From Scolanthus callimorphus (taxonomy: Eukaryota; Cnidaria; Anthozoa; Actiniaria; Edwardsiidae), in the NCBI GenBank assembly GCA_033964015.1, contig CM066912.1, positions 12,993,399 to 13,057,398 of the forward strand: a stretch of 64,000 nt of DNA. Reading direction: 5' to 3'. The notes below the pieces were generated by a model. That model was given only the letters and a program-made list of their open reading frames with translations. It was not told the DNA's origin and ran no database searches. The position numbers were made by a program, and so were the translations under genes. Below are positions 11,801-22,110 of the stretch, piece by piece (position 1 is the stretch's first letter; each line of letters starts with the position of its first letter).

Positions 11801-12627
11801 ACGGTTGTTTATTCGTATGTATGAGTACGCGAGCATGTCACCTGGAGTTGGTGGACGATCTCACGACTGATCACTTTATTATGGCACTCAAGAGGTTTAT
11901 AGCGCGGAGAGGACGCCCAAAGAAACTGTTCAGTGACAACGGAACTAATTTCGTAGGCGCGGATAATGAGTTGAAGAAGTGTATTCAAGAACTTGATCAG
12001 GAAAGAATTAAGAACTTTTGCGCGCCAAAGGAGATTGAATGCCATTTAAAACCGCCAGGTGCCCCACACTTCGGGGGAGCCTGGGAGAGGTTAGTACAGT
12101 GCACCAAGAAGACGCTGAAAGCTGTGATGAGGAATAGAGTTGTGTCTAAAGAAGCCCTGAGAACGGCGCTAGTGGAGGCTGAGGGTATACTAAACAGTCG
12201 TCCGATAACTCATGTCTCTAACGATGCGGGTGATGTAGAGGCCTTAACACCAAATCACTTTCTTCTCTTGCGAGCGAATCCAAATTTAGAAGACGCAGAT
12301 GTTAGCGACAGAGAGATCAGCTCTACAAAGATCTGGAGGCAATCACAAGCGTTAGCTAATTTCTTCTGGAGAAGGTTCTGCAAAGAATATTTACCGAGTC
12401 TGACGGAGCGTAAGAAGTGGAAGAACAAGAAAAGAAATGTGCGGGAGGGAGATATCGTGCTTTTAGAGGAGCCGAATCAACGGAGAAGCGTTTGACCCAT
12501 GGGGAAAGTTGTCAGTACCCATCCGGGTCGTGATGGACTTGTACGAGCTGCAACTGTGCGTACCAAGGACGGAGAATTTAAGAGACCAGTAGCGAAGCTG
12601 TACTTGCTACTACCTGCGGACAATTGA
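8857..12627 (+). pseudogene. BEL/Pao pol: RT, RNase H, integrase with three stops
   Basis: After the frameshift the frame reads protease C-terminus (LIIGTNNSD; ETPLGWAVTNW). A TAG at 9646 falls where the family has a W-Y-L-P-H motif, just before RT. RT shows FYMDD at 10054-10068. RNase H acidic residues are in FSDAS, RLELMG, WTDST and NPADD. The H2C2 integrase finger lies at about 11540-11665. TGA at 11734 directly precedes the integrase core, whose acidic residues are at 11749 (VDFF), 11935 (SDNGTNF) and in HFGGAWE. TGA at 12493 cuts the C-terminal tail, which runs to the natural stop at 12625. Catalytic residues are intact; only the stops and shift disable it. Confidence 0.93.
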
Positions 12628-12658
12628 GGATCGTCGTGACTTTGCGGAAGTCATCGAC

Positions 12659-12670
12659 TGGGGGCGGGGA
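12659..12670 (+). other. Polypurine tract
   Basis: TGGGGGCGGGGA abuts the 3' LTR start (TGTGCC at 12671). This is the expected plus-strand DNA primer of an LTR element. Confidence 0.85.
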
Positions 12671-12847
12671 TGTGCCTCCCCACTTCCGGTTCCGGCCGGT
12701 TGATTGAGTTAGCAGTGTCTTGTAAGCTTTTCGTGAGTCGAGTATGCGATCGACTGTGAGTTGAGTTTGTGAAAGAAAAACCCTAAAAACCTATCGTGTG
12801 AGAGTATTTATCGAACCAGCGCAGCGTGTTTAAGTCGCCCCGCGACA
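12671..12847 (+). repeat. BEL/Pao 3' LTR
   Basis: Same TGTGCC…GCGACA ends as the 5' LTR. Over about 176 aligned bases it shows one substitution (TTGGC versus TTAGC), the 7-base gap and one inserted C. It is followed by the second CACAT copy at 12848. Confidence 0.95.
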
Positions 12848-13840
12848 CACATTGATCCTCACATTTGCTATGTCACGGGTGTTTTCCACATCTACAAGAT
12901 CCAGTTGTGTCTTTCCTTTGGTGAATGCAGGATCACTAGTTTGGCATGCTTAAGTCGAACACTTTCAGTTATCGTAAAACCGCGATCGGCCATCACCATG
13001 TCTCCAGGAAGTAAATGGCCAAGAAACCCACAGTTCTCAGTAAGCTTCCCCATGCTTGTAATACATACGAACCAGTTCCTCGTGGTGTCTTTCCAATGAG
13101 TAATTTCATGGTGTTGTGGTGCTCATACTTTGAAAATGTCTGAGCTCTAGCTAAGGGTTTTCTTGGTTTCTCAATAAAAACCTCAAAGCAGCCTATCTCC
13201 ACTGTTACCTTCTTCCCAAAGGAATACAAAAAAACACTGTGGCATTGTCCTCCATGACTGTTCTCTATCTGGCCAAGAAACCAATGGGGATGGCCTAGTG
13301 TCCACGAAAAATATCCTTGACACAGTTGACAGGAAAACTTTGAAGCGATAGGCAAGGTCTTGAAATAGGAAGTCTTGGAAATGGTCGAGTGAAATAGGTT
13401 TCCGTGTGACAAACAGAGAAACATGTTCAAAAGTCACCATCACAATTTCCCGTGAAGGCAGTCCCCTGTAGAATTGCACTTTATCGTCCGAGTGAAAGAA
13501 ATCTTGCATGAGAGCACTGTATTCCCTCCGACTAAACATACAACCGAATTCATCGGTTTGGCAAGATGCATTACGGGTTGCCGCATCAACATTCTGTTTT
13601 GTCTCAACGACAACAGTCACAGAGGATTCTTCTCCCAGTGGAGCATCCATATTTACTGATAATGCCCCTTATTTTCTGTAGCTTCATTTACTGAAGTGTT
13701 TTCATCAAAGGATTCATCGAGAATGATGGGGCATTTACTCCTTCTGGTGACACACGGGATTGGATTGGAGGAGGTAGGAGAGCATCGTTTTCGTTGCCTC
13801 AAGAGCACTCGCTACCTGCCAAATCTCCTGAATTGCGAAA
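12848..13840 (-). pseudogene. DDE_Tnp_4 transposase, N-terminal and core piece
   Basis: Minus-strand coding from about 13840 down: an NASCQTDEFG segment with Cys, then DDKVQFYRGLPS, an HTH-like [18 protein letters not shown], a catalytic-type region around [20 protein letters not shown], and a [13 protein letters not shown] segment carrying the second acidic residue (about 12985). It breaks at the BEL insertion just before the catalytic-Glu segment and resumes at 6716. At least two frameshifts are present (13330-13430, 13180-13220). The family is the THAP-associated DDE_Tnp_4 transposases abundant in corals; this is remembered similarity. Confidence 0.8.
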
Positions 13841-14239
13841 TTCACAACAAGGAATACTTGACACAGTACAATACAAATCTAAGTTGTGACAAGAGGAAAA
13901 TAAAAGACCTGTTTACAAAAGGCGAAGCAGAGGCAAAAAGTTACTCTACGCTATAAATTCGAGTCTATCCGGGGAAAATGAGAACTTAAAGGGAGTCAAA
14001 ATAGCAGCAAAAGGTAAAAGCTACATGTAAAGTCAAAATTTATTAGGAATTCAAGAAACTTGAGAGCTAAAATAATAACAGAAAGCGAGTTCAAACTTTG
14101 TGCTTACCGATAACTGGCTTCCGGCGACTTCCGGTTCATTTCATTGATAGCGCCATGCCGAACTGATTAGTGCGTTGAAATGCAATTACCCCATAGATGA
14201 TTGTGTCAAAGTTTGGTTGCCATATAATTTGTTTTTTTT
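13841..14239. other. Intergenic, no gene recognised
   Basis: Possibly the degraded upstream part of the DDE_Tnp_4 gene; a THAP domain would be expected here on the minus strand, but I cannot see its C2CH residues. Confidence 0.35.
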
Positions 14240-14330
14240 TTTCTGTATAAAAACCTATAGCGTACGCCGTCCGTCCGTGTACACACGGAAACCATGTCGT
14301 ATTTAACCCTTTCGGCGCCACAAATTATTA
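14240..14330. repeat. Fragment of the double-CRE repeat family
   Basis: AACCTATAGCGTACGCCG and GTCCGTCCGTGTACACA match the same words at 49506-49545 near the left part of the CRE element. CCCTTTCGGCGCCA is the complement of a word at 21463. It is a short end fragment; the CRE palindromes are absent. Confidence 0.55.
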
Positions 14331-15119
14331 TTATCTTACATCCCACCGCCCACAAGGAATTCGAGCGGAAATCTAATCGAAACGAGCAATACTAGTGCGG
14401 ACTCGTATCCTGCCTAAATATATGCGCGCGCTGGAATTTATTCATGAGCCCACATTGTAAAGTCCATATGTACAGCTGACTTTAGTGTAAAAGCTGCAGC
14501 CAAGTTCCAAATTACGTTGAAATTGTGTGATCGTTTCGATGCGAAGCGAGAATTCAAATAGTGTTTACGATTCAGATAACACATCGAGTGAATGATTCCG
14601 AAGCGATAACATCATATTTGAACAAGAGAAAATGATATATTTTCTCTTGATTTGATATAAAGAAAAGAAAATATTGTGTATGTTTTCAGAAAGTCCGCGA
14701 TTTTCTGATGTGTGCACTCTTTATAGCTAGAAGTTTCTGAATGTTTTTGTGATAGGACGGATATGTTTCTAATTACGCTTAGTGCAAACTGCGCTTGTAC
14801 AAGTTTATTGCGGCCAAGACTAGAGGCGATTTCTTGGATTCCTACGTAATGTCAGGGAACCACAAATAGGGAGTTGAGAATACTTTGAACCGTTCAAGTA
14901 CCAGCACTCTAGGCAATGACTCGCAAGCCATCATGGCCAGCCAGGAAACTTTATTTATTGCAAATCAATCCATTTACATAAGTGCTATGTCTTTATAGTG
15001 CTATGCTTTTATGTTATCTTCCCGAGATCTGCTTCGCTATGGCGCTGGCTATACTAGGAACCTAACTCGAAAACCAATTTACGTCTACTAATTAGACTCT
15101 AGACATTTCCGGTCATATA
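14331..15119. other. Intergenic, no gene recognised
   Basis: AT-rich, no coding or terminal structure recognised. Confidence 0.4.
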
Positions 15120-15900
15120 TTTCTATTGATGTTTCTCGTTCATATGTTGGACATAAATTCCAAGAACCACTCAACGTCGATACGAATGAATGTAGATGAC
15201 AGAATATCTGTGCTGACTCTCGTCATGGTACTTGGTTCAGTTTTTCCACAACAAAATATTTAACTTTCACCTGAATAATTACTTGCAATGCATTGTTAAT
15301 TTCAATTTGGCAAGCAAACAATACACTTGAAATCTCGATATGCTTAATCTTGGAAAATTCAAATCTTTCATATCTCCAATGTCTCAAAGCATTCCCTGCT
15401 ACTTTCCACTGCTTTAAATCGAGTCTCGGATCAGCGAATATATCTGATTGAATTTTTCGAGTGTAATTGCAAATGACATCGCTACACTGTAGGAAGAATA
15501 CTTATTTGAATGAAATATTTTTTTCAGTATGTTGGACACATTCCAAGAACAACTCCACGGCGATACGAATGAATGTGGATGGTAGAATGTCTGTGCCGAC
15601 TCTCGTCGTGGTACTTGGTTCAGTTTTCCTCAAAAAAGTATTTAATTTTGATCTGAATAATTATTGCTACAAATTGTCAATTTGGCAAGTACTAAACAGA
15701 AATTCCAGCAGAATACACTTTCGTGATGCTTTTTCTGGGTAAACTCATATCTTCTACACCTCGAAGCATTACATGTGACTTTCCATTGCTGTTCCAAGTG
15801 CCTCGGATCAGCGAGGATCACTGATAAATGTTTTTCATTCGAAATACAATTAGAAACGACCGCTTGAAGAAAATAAATTTCTTAAATAACTTCGACATGA
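15120..15900 (+). repeat. Diverged tandem duplication, ~390-bp unit
   Basis: The series ATGTTGGACA, TTCCAAGAAC, GATACGAATGAATGT, GACTCTCGTC, GGTACTTGGTTCAGTTTT, CTGAATAATTA, CAATTTGGCAAG and CTCGGATCAGCGA occurs in the same order from about 15145 and again from about 15530. A partial third start is at about 15895. The copies have many substitutions and small indels, so this is old. No reading frame is conserved between the copies. Confidence 0.7.
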
Positions 15901-16156
15901 ATTCCAAAAGTCACTCCACTTTTGCTTGAATCCTCCAAGGAAAACCGAATGCATATGGAATTTTTAGCGTGGTACTTTCAGTTTTCGAGGAATGAGACTT
16001 CGAAATATCCTCTCTCGAATCACATGGCTCATCTTGCGAAAATATCTCGAAATATTCAGCGAGTTAAAACGCGATCCCGGGAAAATGCAAAGCTTCATCA
16101 TTGTGCTGGATCCAAAGTACAGATGTAATAAAAGATGGTTTTCCTGCAATTATTTT

Positions 16157-16315
16157 CCTGCAATCTGATTGGCCAGTGCCTTTTAACACTGAAATCTGAT
16201 TGGCTGATTTATTTTAGTGCTTCATTTTGATTGGCTGAGAAAAAGATGCGATTTTGACTCAAAAGGATGCGATTTGGGAATAAATCGCACTCTTGTAAGC
16301 CAATCAGATTGCAGG
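16157..16315. mobile_element. Small MITE with CCTGCAATCTGATTGGC ends
   Basis: The left end CCTGCAATCTGATTGGC at 16157 and the right end GCCAATCAGATTGCAGG to 16315 are perfect 17-base inverted repeats. The interior has two more CTGATTGGCTG-type CCAAT words and two GATGCGATTT words. At about 159 bases it is non-autonomous, and it is inserted next to the end of the piggyBac relic. The target-site duplication is unclear because TTTTCCTGCAAT is repeated just outside the left end. Confidence 0.75.
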
Positions 16316-17075
16316 GATTGACAGTGATTTCAAAATGGATGTAATAAATTGGGAAATACCACTTGGATGATTTGTGTGGGAATGCAAAAGTTCCCAACTT
16401 TTGGTCTAATTTATCTACGCCACCCATGTGTTGATTGTATGTTTCTGCAATGACTGGTTTTTCATCATCCCTGTAACCACCTTCAGCCCCTCTGCTCCTA
16501 ATTTTCTTGTCCATGGTATTATTTGTGTGGACAGTGGACAGAAAATGAACCCTTTAAGTGTTGTGCCATGCACACGCTACAATATTGTCACATTTCATGA
16601 AATCAGGATCATCTCCTTTTTCTAGATGTTTCTGACTGGGATGAATTCCTCTAGGCATATTTTTTCTACCAGCTTTCACTGTTCCACATGCACCAATACC
16701 CTTCTGTTCAAGTTCTTTGAAAAAGGCAGGTGAAGAATAATAGTTGTCTGGAAACACAGTATATCCAGAATCATTATAATCATCCAAAAGAGACAAACAT
16801 ATGCTCTCTGTTACTGTAAAACCTGGCACAATGGTATGGTGTTCTTTCCAAAGTAGGTTATAAACTTGAGAGCATATCCAGTTTTGCTTTCCCACAAAGC
16901 AAATTGTTTTATGCCCCACCTGCAAGGTTTGGAAAGTAGGTATTGGCTGAAATGAATACGTTACCCCAGTAATCCTCTATTTGATTTTCCAGACAAAGGC
17001 CAATAACAAACTGAAGTGCTATATATGCTTTTATTTCATCAACAGATGTGTCTTTCCATTTACGAAACCTTGAAT
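16316..17075 (-). pseudogene. piggyBac-like transposase, broken
   Basis: Minus strand from 17075: RFRKWKDTSVDEIKAY and IALQFVIGLC (N-terminal DDE_Tnp_1_7 region), then an internal deletion near 16925. Next come a frame-shifted KTGYALKF-like stretch and a segment containing DNYYSSPAFFKEL and GIGACGT (conserved catalytic-Asp region). Last, after a further break near 16555, come YNQHMGGVDKLDQ, where the family's last catalytic Asp lies in GGVD, and KWYFPIYYI. The missing central part includes the first catalytic Asp region. No cysteine-rich C-terminus survives. Confidence 0.8.
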
Positions 17076-17094
17076 GCTGTGACCACTGGAAAAT

Positions 17095-17400
17095 CTACCC
17101 AACTACACAGTATGTAAAAATTGTGTAAAAACTGTGTAAAGACTCTGTAAATTTTGATTTACACAATCAATGTACTTTTACACAGTGTTGAAAGTTGACA
17201 AGATTGTGTAAATTCTGTGTAAAGATTCTGTAAATTTCTGACAGTCCTGCTCTGCATTGTGTAAAATGTATGTAACATTTTCACTTGACTATGTAAATAC
17301 TATGTAAATCCTTCCTTCGTTGGCTCTTGGAATTGTGTAAATTCTGTGTAAGTTGGTCTTGGGTGTTGTGTAAATTCTGTGTAAATCCTTTCTAGAACTC
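17095..17400. repeat. TGTGTAAA-rich subterminal array (left)
   Basis: At least ten TGTGTAAA or near words, often paired as TGTGTAAATTCTGTGTAAA with starts 11 bases apart. Two TTTACACA words occur in the opposite sense near 17160 and 17180. Spacing between pairs is irregular. Confidence 0.8.
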
Positions 17401-17640
17401 TCTTCCTTTTCCTCACCTATAAAAGAAATGAAAAAATTCATTACACAAATGAAATAACAAACACACATGGCTGAATGAATCCAAATAGAAAAAAAAACAG
17501 CAAACCGAAGATTTTCAATTCTACTACCCTGGAAATCAAATTCTCATACTCATTAATTATTCATGAGGGCGTAGACCAATGGGGTTTTTGCATTTGGTCA
17601 GGTGTATGACTTTGGAAACCCAATGAAACACCAGTTGAAA

Positions 17641-17677
17641 ATCACTAGTGTTTGAAATGATTTCAAACACTAGTGAT
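17641..17677. repeat. Short near-perfect hairpin
   Basis: ATCACTAGTGTTTGAAAT is followed directly by its near-exact inverse, GATTTCAAACACTAGTGAT. The arms are about 18 bases with essentially no loop. The neighbouring AAACCCAATGAAACAC word also occurs in the foldback at 18554-18688, suggesting related MITE debris. Confidence 0.75.
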
Positions 17678-17817
17678 ATTGAGTTCTTAATTAGCATATT
17701 CATAGACTACTCAAACACAATTCAATAACATGTTTAATTGTCTTGATCGGCAGCTTCTTCTCTTTCTTGTTCTTTAGCGCCAATCCTGCCCGCTCGTCCC
17801 GTCCTTCCCTTCTGCGT

Positions 17818-18360
17818 TCAGCAAACGTTTGAAGTGAGCAAATCTAACAAAACAAAAATGTTAGAAATATGACTAGTGTTATCAGAACATGCAAACACCA
17901 GAGTTCGTTGTTGCACTCGGATCTTGTTTTGCCCAAAAGACCCAAAAATATTTTCAGCAATCGAAACTAGCAATCCATTTCCATCCGCTTTAATTTGAAC
18001 CAAAACGCTGCAAAGCGCTGTTAATTTATCAGTCGAAAGCTTACTTAACAAACGTAGGCTAATATTTTGGTTGCTCCTAGTGAATTCACTGCTTTCTAGC
18101 TCTCCAAATTACACTGATAATATCGTGGCTAATGGCATGCTTGGAGCAGAAACGTGGATATATAAACATAAACTAACCTTTGTCGTTGCCATCCAAGAAA
18201 TTGAAATCCAGGTTGGGCTTTCGTTCCAGTACATACCGACGTATCTCGCACACGATTTGGTAGAGAGTTTTGGGCGGATACCGCTATCCTTTCTTTTTCT
18301 TCCGCAGTCAGGCGGACGAAACCTTGACTGCGCCATGTTCAAGGTGAAATGGCGATTCAA
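17818..18360 (-). pseudogene. Unassigned minus-strand exon-like fragments
   Basis: A frame upstream of a GTTAGT donor near 18178 reads FVRLTAEEKERIAVSAQ, which resembles the N-terminus of cnidarian ZMYM/QRICH1-like or Crypton-derived proteins. From about 18051 a second open stretch reads LLSKLSTDKLTALCSVL, a helix-rich segment I do not recognise. The stretches may be exons of one gene or cargo of the surrounding element. No start, stop and splice set could be made consistent. Confidence 0.25.
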
Positions 18361-18553
18361 TTAGCATATACAAGGTTGTACAATCTAGCAATTGATTAGA
18401 TGGCATGTTCTTTGCCTGAACAAAAGGGCTGATGTAATCAGCTAATTTGGCGTCGTTGGGCTTATGTAATCACGTTTTTGTTCTTTAACATTCTAAGCGT
18501 GATTGCATAACATGATATAAACTGTGTATTTTATTTGTGTGAGAAGTAATTCC

Positions 18554-18688
18554 AAAAACTCGTTCTGCGTGTTTGATTGGGATTACAAACAACTCGAAAA
18601 CAATAAAACACTCGCGGCTACGCCGCTCGTGTTTCAATGGTTTTCTCGTTGTTTGCAAACCCAATGAAACACTTGAACTCGTTTTTTA
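18554..18688. repeat. Foldback repeat
   Basis: Arms AAAAACTCGTTCTGCGTG… and …ACACTTGAACTCGTTTTTT pair over about 62 bases, with the centre at GCGGC-TAC-GCCGC (18614-18626). Several mismatches, but the fold is unmistakable. It is non-coding and probably a MITE. Confidence 0.75.
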
Positions 18689-19289
18689 AATATAACTTAA
18701 CTTTTTCGTGACCTGGAGTTTTGCATTGTTGCTGGAAAACCAGCCTGGAATTCCAGAGCTTCTCCATAGGGGCAGTTTTTAGCAATATACGGAATTCAAA
18801 TCAATATGGCTTCCAGTAAGAAAATTCATTGTTCTTGATTGACAAATCCAAGTTCACAAGATCAAAGCATTTTTTTAATAAGAAGTTGAGGCTTAGCAAG
18901 GAGAAAAACAAACGTTTTCTCACAAGTAGCCATATTTTTTCATCAGTGGCCACTAGTATTGCTTTCTGCCAAATGTATTAAGGTGACCCGCGCCTGTTTC
19001 ACAGGAAAAATATAATAACATTAATCGCTGATTGCTAATATTTTTGGCTGCTAGAATAGTGGATTACTAGAGATTATACTGCAGGGAAATTATAATAGAA
19101 ATGTTACACCGATTACACAAAATAATCTTTTTCCTCAAGGTAGACATATAGAGGTATTCAAGTTATGAAGTCTGAGGTGTAATATTGTTTAATACCAATG
19201 TCATGTATTGTGGGTTTGCAGTGAGACCAATTTGCATTGAGTCTGCTTCAGCGATATTTGCTTTCTAAGTTCTCCGAAACCGATTGTTT

Positions 19290-20210
19290 TTCGTTTGCTA
19301 CCACTTGGTAAGTCACTTTAACATGAAAAAGACGGCAAAATATCGGTTAGAAGTTTTATGTAAATAATCCTCCGAGACAATCTTCCATCGTTTGATTGGT
19401 GAGCCAGGGGCTTGCTTCTCCTTAAACTTGAGTGTGGCAGGGTAAGCTATGATTACCCTAGCGCCTTCTCCTAGCTTGTTTACCAATAGCTTTTTGTATG
19501 GCACCAAGGCATTGCGCTTGTCGAGAGTCTCCTTAGCAAAATCTTCACTAATTCCTATTGCTTTATCTGCATACGTGTTCCCTTTCAGGCAACGTGCTGC
19601 ATTCGTTAGAATATGCATTTTATCCGTATATCTTAAAAAGCAGCATGAATAGGTCTTGGCCGTGAATCGCTATCTGAATTTTTCCGTGCCGTTGGCGTTC
19701 TGTGCGCACGCTCTATTTCCAACTCTTGAGGGAAACTAAGCTTCATATGGGTAGAAACGAACTTCTTAATAAACGCTGAACAGTCATTTTGCTCGACTCC
19801 TTCAGGGAAGTTGTAAAAAACTAAATTATTTCCTTTAGCCCTATTGCGTAGGTCTTCAATTCCCGTTTCATCTTTGATTTCAGCTATTCAACCAACCCTA
19901 TCTCTGCTTTCTTATCGACCTCCATCTTCATTTGGCTCATTTCCTCCCTTGAGCAGTTACTTATCACTTGTAGCTCCTTTAACTTTTCCTCCGCTTTAAA
20001 CACTCGCTCTTCCATCATCCCAAGGCTCCCATTAATTTGCTCGAGGAGATTTAATTCCTCCAACTGAGTTTGTTGTTCTTGTAGCGTGTTGAGAATTTTC
20101 AGGATGGCTCCCTCAGTTGAATCATACTCCGCACTTTCCTCACCGCTGCTAGAGATTCTAGGTCGCTTTTCACTTAGTTTTTCTTTCTTATCCATCATTA
20201 GATATACAAC
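19290..20210 (-). pseudogene. L1-ORF1-like (coiled coil plus RRM) gene, frameshifted
   Basis: Starts at the ATG at 20198 (MMDKKEKLSEKRPRISSS). A heptad-rich coiled coil follows (about residues 30-100, LEELNLLEQINGSLGMMEER). After a frame change near 19890 comes an RRM-like core containing GNNLVFYNFPEGVE and EIERAHRT. After another near 19635 comes a C-terminal domain containing KMHILTNAARCLKG. This is the layout of LINE ORF1p nucleic-acid chaperones (Transposase_22-like). No ORF2 reverse transcriptase follows on the minus strand, so it is an isolated ORF1. The family call is by motif memory. Confidence 0.65.
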
Positions 20211-20309
20211 CGGTATGTTTTACAGCGCCAGGCTTGTAAGGGTTCTTCAAAAGCATAAATTTTAGGTCAAACCCAGAGCGGGCAAAGAACACGACTACTA
20301 CATTGCCCC

Positions 20310-21030
20310 ACTTGAACCCACATTTACACAGTTTCTACACAGTACGGCGAGCCTCCATTTGACACATTTACACAGTTTTTACACAGTACGACGAGCCCCC
20401 CAATTGACCGTTTACACAGTTTTTGCACAGTTAACGGCGAGCCCCCATTTGACATACTTCCACAGTTTTTACACAGTACAACGAGCCCCAATTTTACACA
20501 TTTCTACAGTTTCTACCCGCAGTACGACGAGCCTCCATTTGACACATTTACACAGTTTTTACACAGTACGACGAGCCCCCAATTGACACATTTACACAGT
20601 TTTTACACAGTTAACGGCGAGCCCCCATTTGACATATTTACACAGTTTTTACACAGTTAGCGGCGAGGCCCCATTTGACACATTTACACAGTTTCTACAC
20701 AGTACGGCGAGCCTCCATTTGACACATTTACACAATTTTTACTCAGTAAAGCATGCCTCCAATTGACACATCTAATTTACACAGTTTTTACACAGTACGA
20801 CGAGCCCCCAATTGACACATTTACACAGTACGACGAGCCCCCAATTGACACATTTACACAGTTTTTGCATAGAACGGCAAGCCTTCTATTCACGCATTTA
20901 CACCATCTTTACATAGTTTGGGAGCACATCATTTACACAGATTTTACATAGTACTGTCAGCTTCAAAGAGTATGGTGTAAAATTTACACAGTATGTAAAC
21001 TTTGTGTAAATTCTGTGTAAGTGAAATGTT
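20310..21030. repeat. TTTACACAGT minisatellite (right)
   Basis: About eleven units of 55-62 bases with the pattern GACACATTTACACAGTTTTTACACAG, then TACGACGAGCCCCC. Unit lengths vary and the last units degrade into bare TTTACACAG words, ending with ACACAGTATGTAAA at about 20990. Plus-strand open frames across it (words such as FYTVRRAP) are repeat artefacts. Confidence 0.85.
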
Positions 21031-21061
21031 ATAGGAATTATACAAACTATGTAAAAAATAG

Positions 21062-21205
21062 CTTTTATAACATCATCCCTCGACAACCTTAATATTGTAA
21101 TTTTTAGATATATTGTATTTTTAGTCCACACGCCCCTTGTGGAAATCAGCTGAGGTTGTCGGGGCAAGCGTGTTTAAATAAAGTGTTACTACTACTACTA
21201 CTACC
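21062..21205 (+). mobile_element. LINE 3' end with ACT tail
   Basis: CCACACGCCCCTTGTGG, GGTTGTCGGGGCAAGCG and GTTTAAATAAAG are followed by (TACTAC)n at 21188-21202. A short 3' untranslated region ending in a microsatellite tail is typical of CR1/L2-type LINEs. No coding sequence remains. Confidence 0.55.
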
Positions 21206-21462
21206 TGGCGGACGCCATCTTGGATTTTTCGCTAACAGAACTTCTGTTCCCCTTCTCTACACCAGTGAGTCCAGTTTTTGTTTTCGTGAAACCGAAGCCG
21301 AGGTAGAATGACGTAAAACTTTCTCCACTAATGAAATTGGCTTTATTTGACACACGAACACGTGTGTGAATAATTTGAATGAGGTTTCTATAGGAAATGA
21401 CTTAGATGTCGACCCGAGTCGACTTTGGCGCTCTTCTAAGCTGTCGACGCTGGTCGACAATG

Positions 21463-21896
21463 GCACCGAAAGGGTTAAGGAAAAACTCTCGGGAGGAAAG
21501 GCACTAAGACTACCAAACTTGTATAAATTTGTGTTGGTGCCAAGGGGGGCGTACCAACAGCTCCACGTGATGTGACGTCATTAATGACGTCATCATTTAA
21601 GAACCCTTGATAAAACCGAGAAACTGATTAATATCTAAAGAAGGAAAGATCGTTAGACAACCAATGTTCGAGAATATTGTACGTGGTCAGGGCGATGCTG
21701 TCACGTGGCATGTCATCGATGACGTTATCATTTAAGGTGCGTTCGTGTAATTCAGAGAAAAACATTTATATCTAAAAAAATATGTTAAGACAATCACACA
21801 TCACGCATAAACCCAGTCACGTGATGTGACGTCATCGATGACGTCATCAAAGCTTGTTTTGAGCTCCGCTTTAAGGCAGGGCCTAAATCTATATAT
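21463..21896. repeat. Double-CRE repeat family, second copy
   Basis: Palindromic double CREs occur at 21573-21592 (TGACGTCATTAATGACGTCA) and at 21827-21846, with a degenerate one at about 21702. The spacing is about 127 bases, as in the 49.3-50.3-kb array, and CACGTG precedes each full one. The end GAGCTCCGCTTT…CCTAAATCTATATATTA matches the end at about 50310-50345. The left end is truncated or diverged. Confidence 0.75.
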
Positions 21897-22110
21897 TAAA
21901 CAACTTACTAACCTCGACCGTTCGGGCATTACGTGAAATATCAAACCTATCGCTCGATCGATACGCCAAAACCTTAGTTTGATATTTCACGTAATGTCCT
22001 CACTTCTCGGTTTGTAATAGCTACTCGGTCAGTCCGTAAAGCAGAAATTTCACCCCTCGGTCTGGATTTTTTCCGTACTGCCTGAGGAAACGAGGTTAGT
22101 AAGTTGTTTA
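21897..22110. mobile_element. MITE with 20-bp terminal inverted repeats
   Basis: TAAACAACTTACTAACCTCG at 21897 and its exact complement at 22091-22110 bound a 214-base element. Inside is a second inverted pair, CATTACGTGAAATATCAAAC and GTTTGATATTTCACGTAATG (about 21929 and 21976). It lies directly against the end of the double-CRE copy. Confidence 0.85.

Larger units (their letters stand above)
6722..12847 (+). mobile_element. BEL/Pao LTR retrotransposon, complete but mutated
   Basis: A 6,126-base element with LTRs of 183 and 177 bases (TG...CA ends), primer site, gag-pol and polypurine tract in canonical order. Domain order is DUF1759-type gag, zinc knuckles, DUF1758-type aspartic protease, reverse transcriptase, RNase H, H2C2 finger and integrase, with no env. 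That order defines BEL/Pao. Coding is broken by about three frameshifts (near 7425, 7700-7735 and 8866) and four nonsense codons (8166, 9646, 11734, 12493). The LTRs differ by one substitution, one 7-base and one 1-base indel, so the insertion is fairly young. It disrupts a DDE_Tnp_4 transposase. Confidence 0.95.
17095..21060. mobile_element. Possible ~4-kb element bounded by TGTGTAAA arrays
   Basis: The left edge (17095-17400) is rich in TGTGTAAA words and the right edge (20310-21030) in the complementary TTTACACA words. Both extremes share ACACAGTATGTAAA followed by TTGTGTAAA. Between them lie an L1-ORF1-like gene and unassigned minus-strand exon-like fragments. Oppositely oriented subterminal arrays with cargo between suggest one DNA transposon. 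I see no transposase and cannot fix a target-site duplication, so the boundary is inference. Confidence 0.4.

Noticed and set aside
6722..12847. Idea that the BEL/Pao element's lesions are too many for its LTR age
   Set aside because: The LTRs show three differences in about 180 bases; at that density seven disabling changes in 5.6 kb are not excessive.
13696..13956. 86-codon plus-strand frame
   Set aside because: It is antisense to the degraded DDE_Tnp_4 transposase and has no motif of its own.
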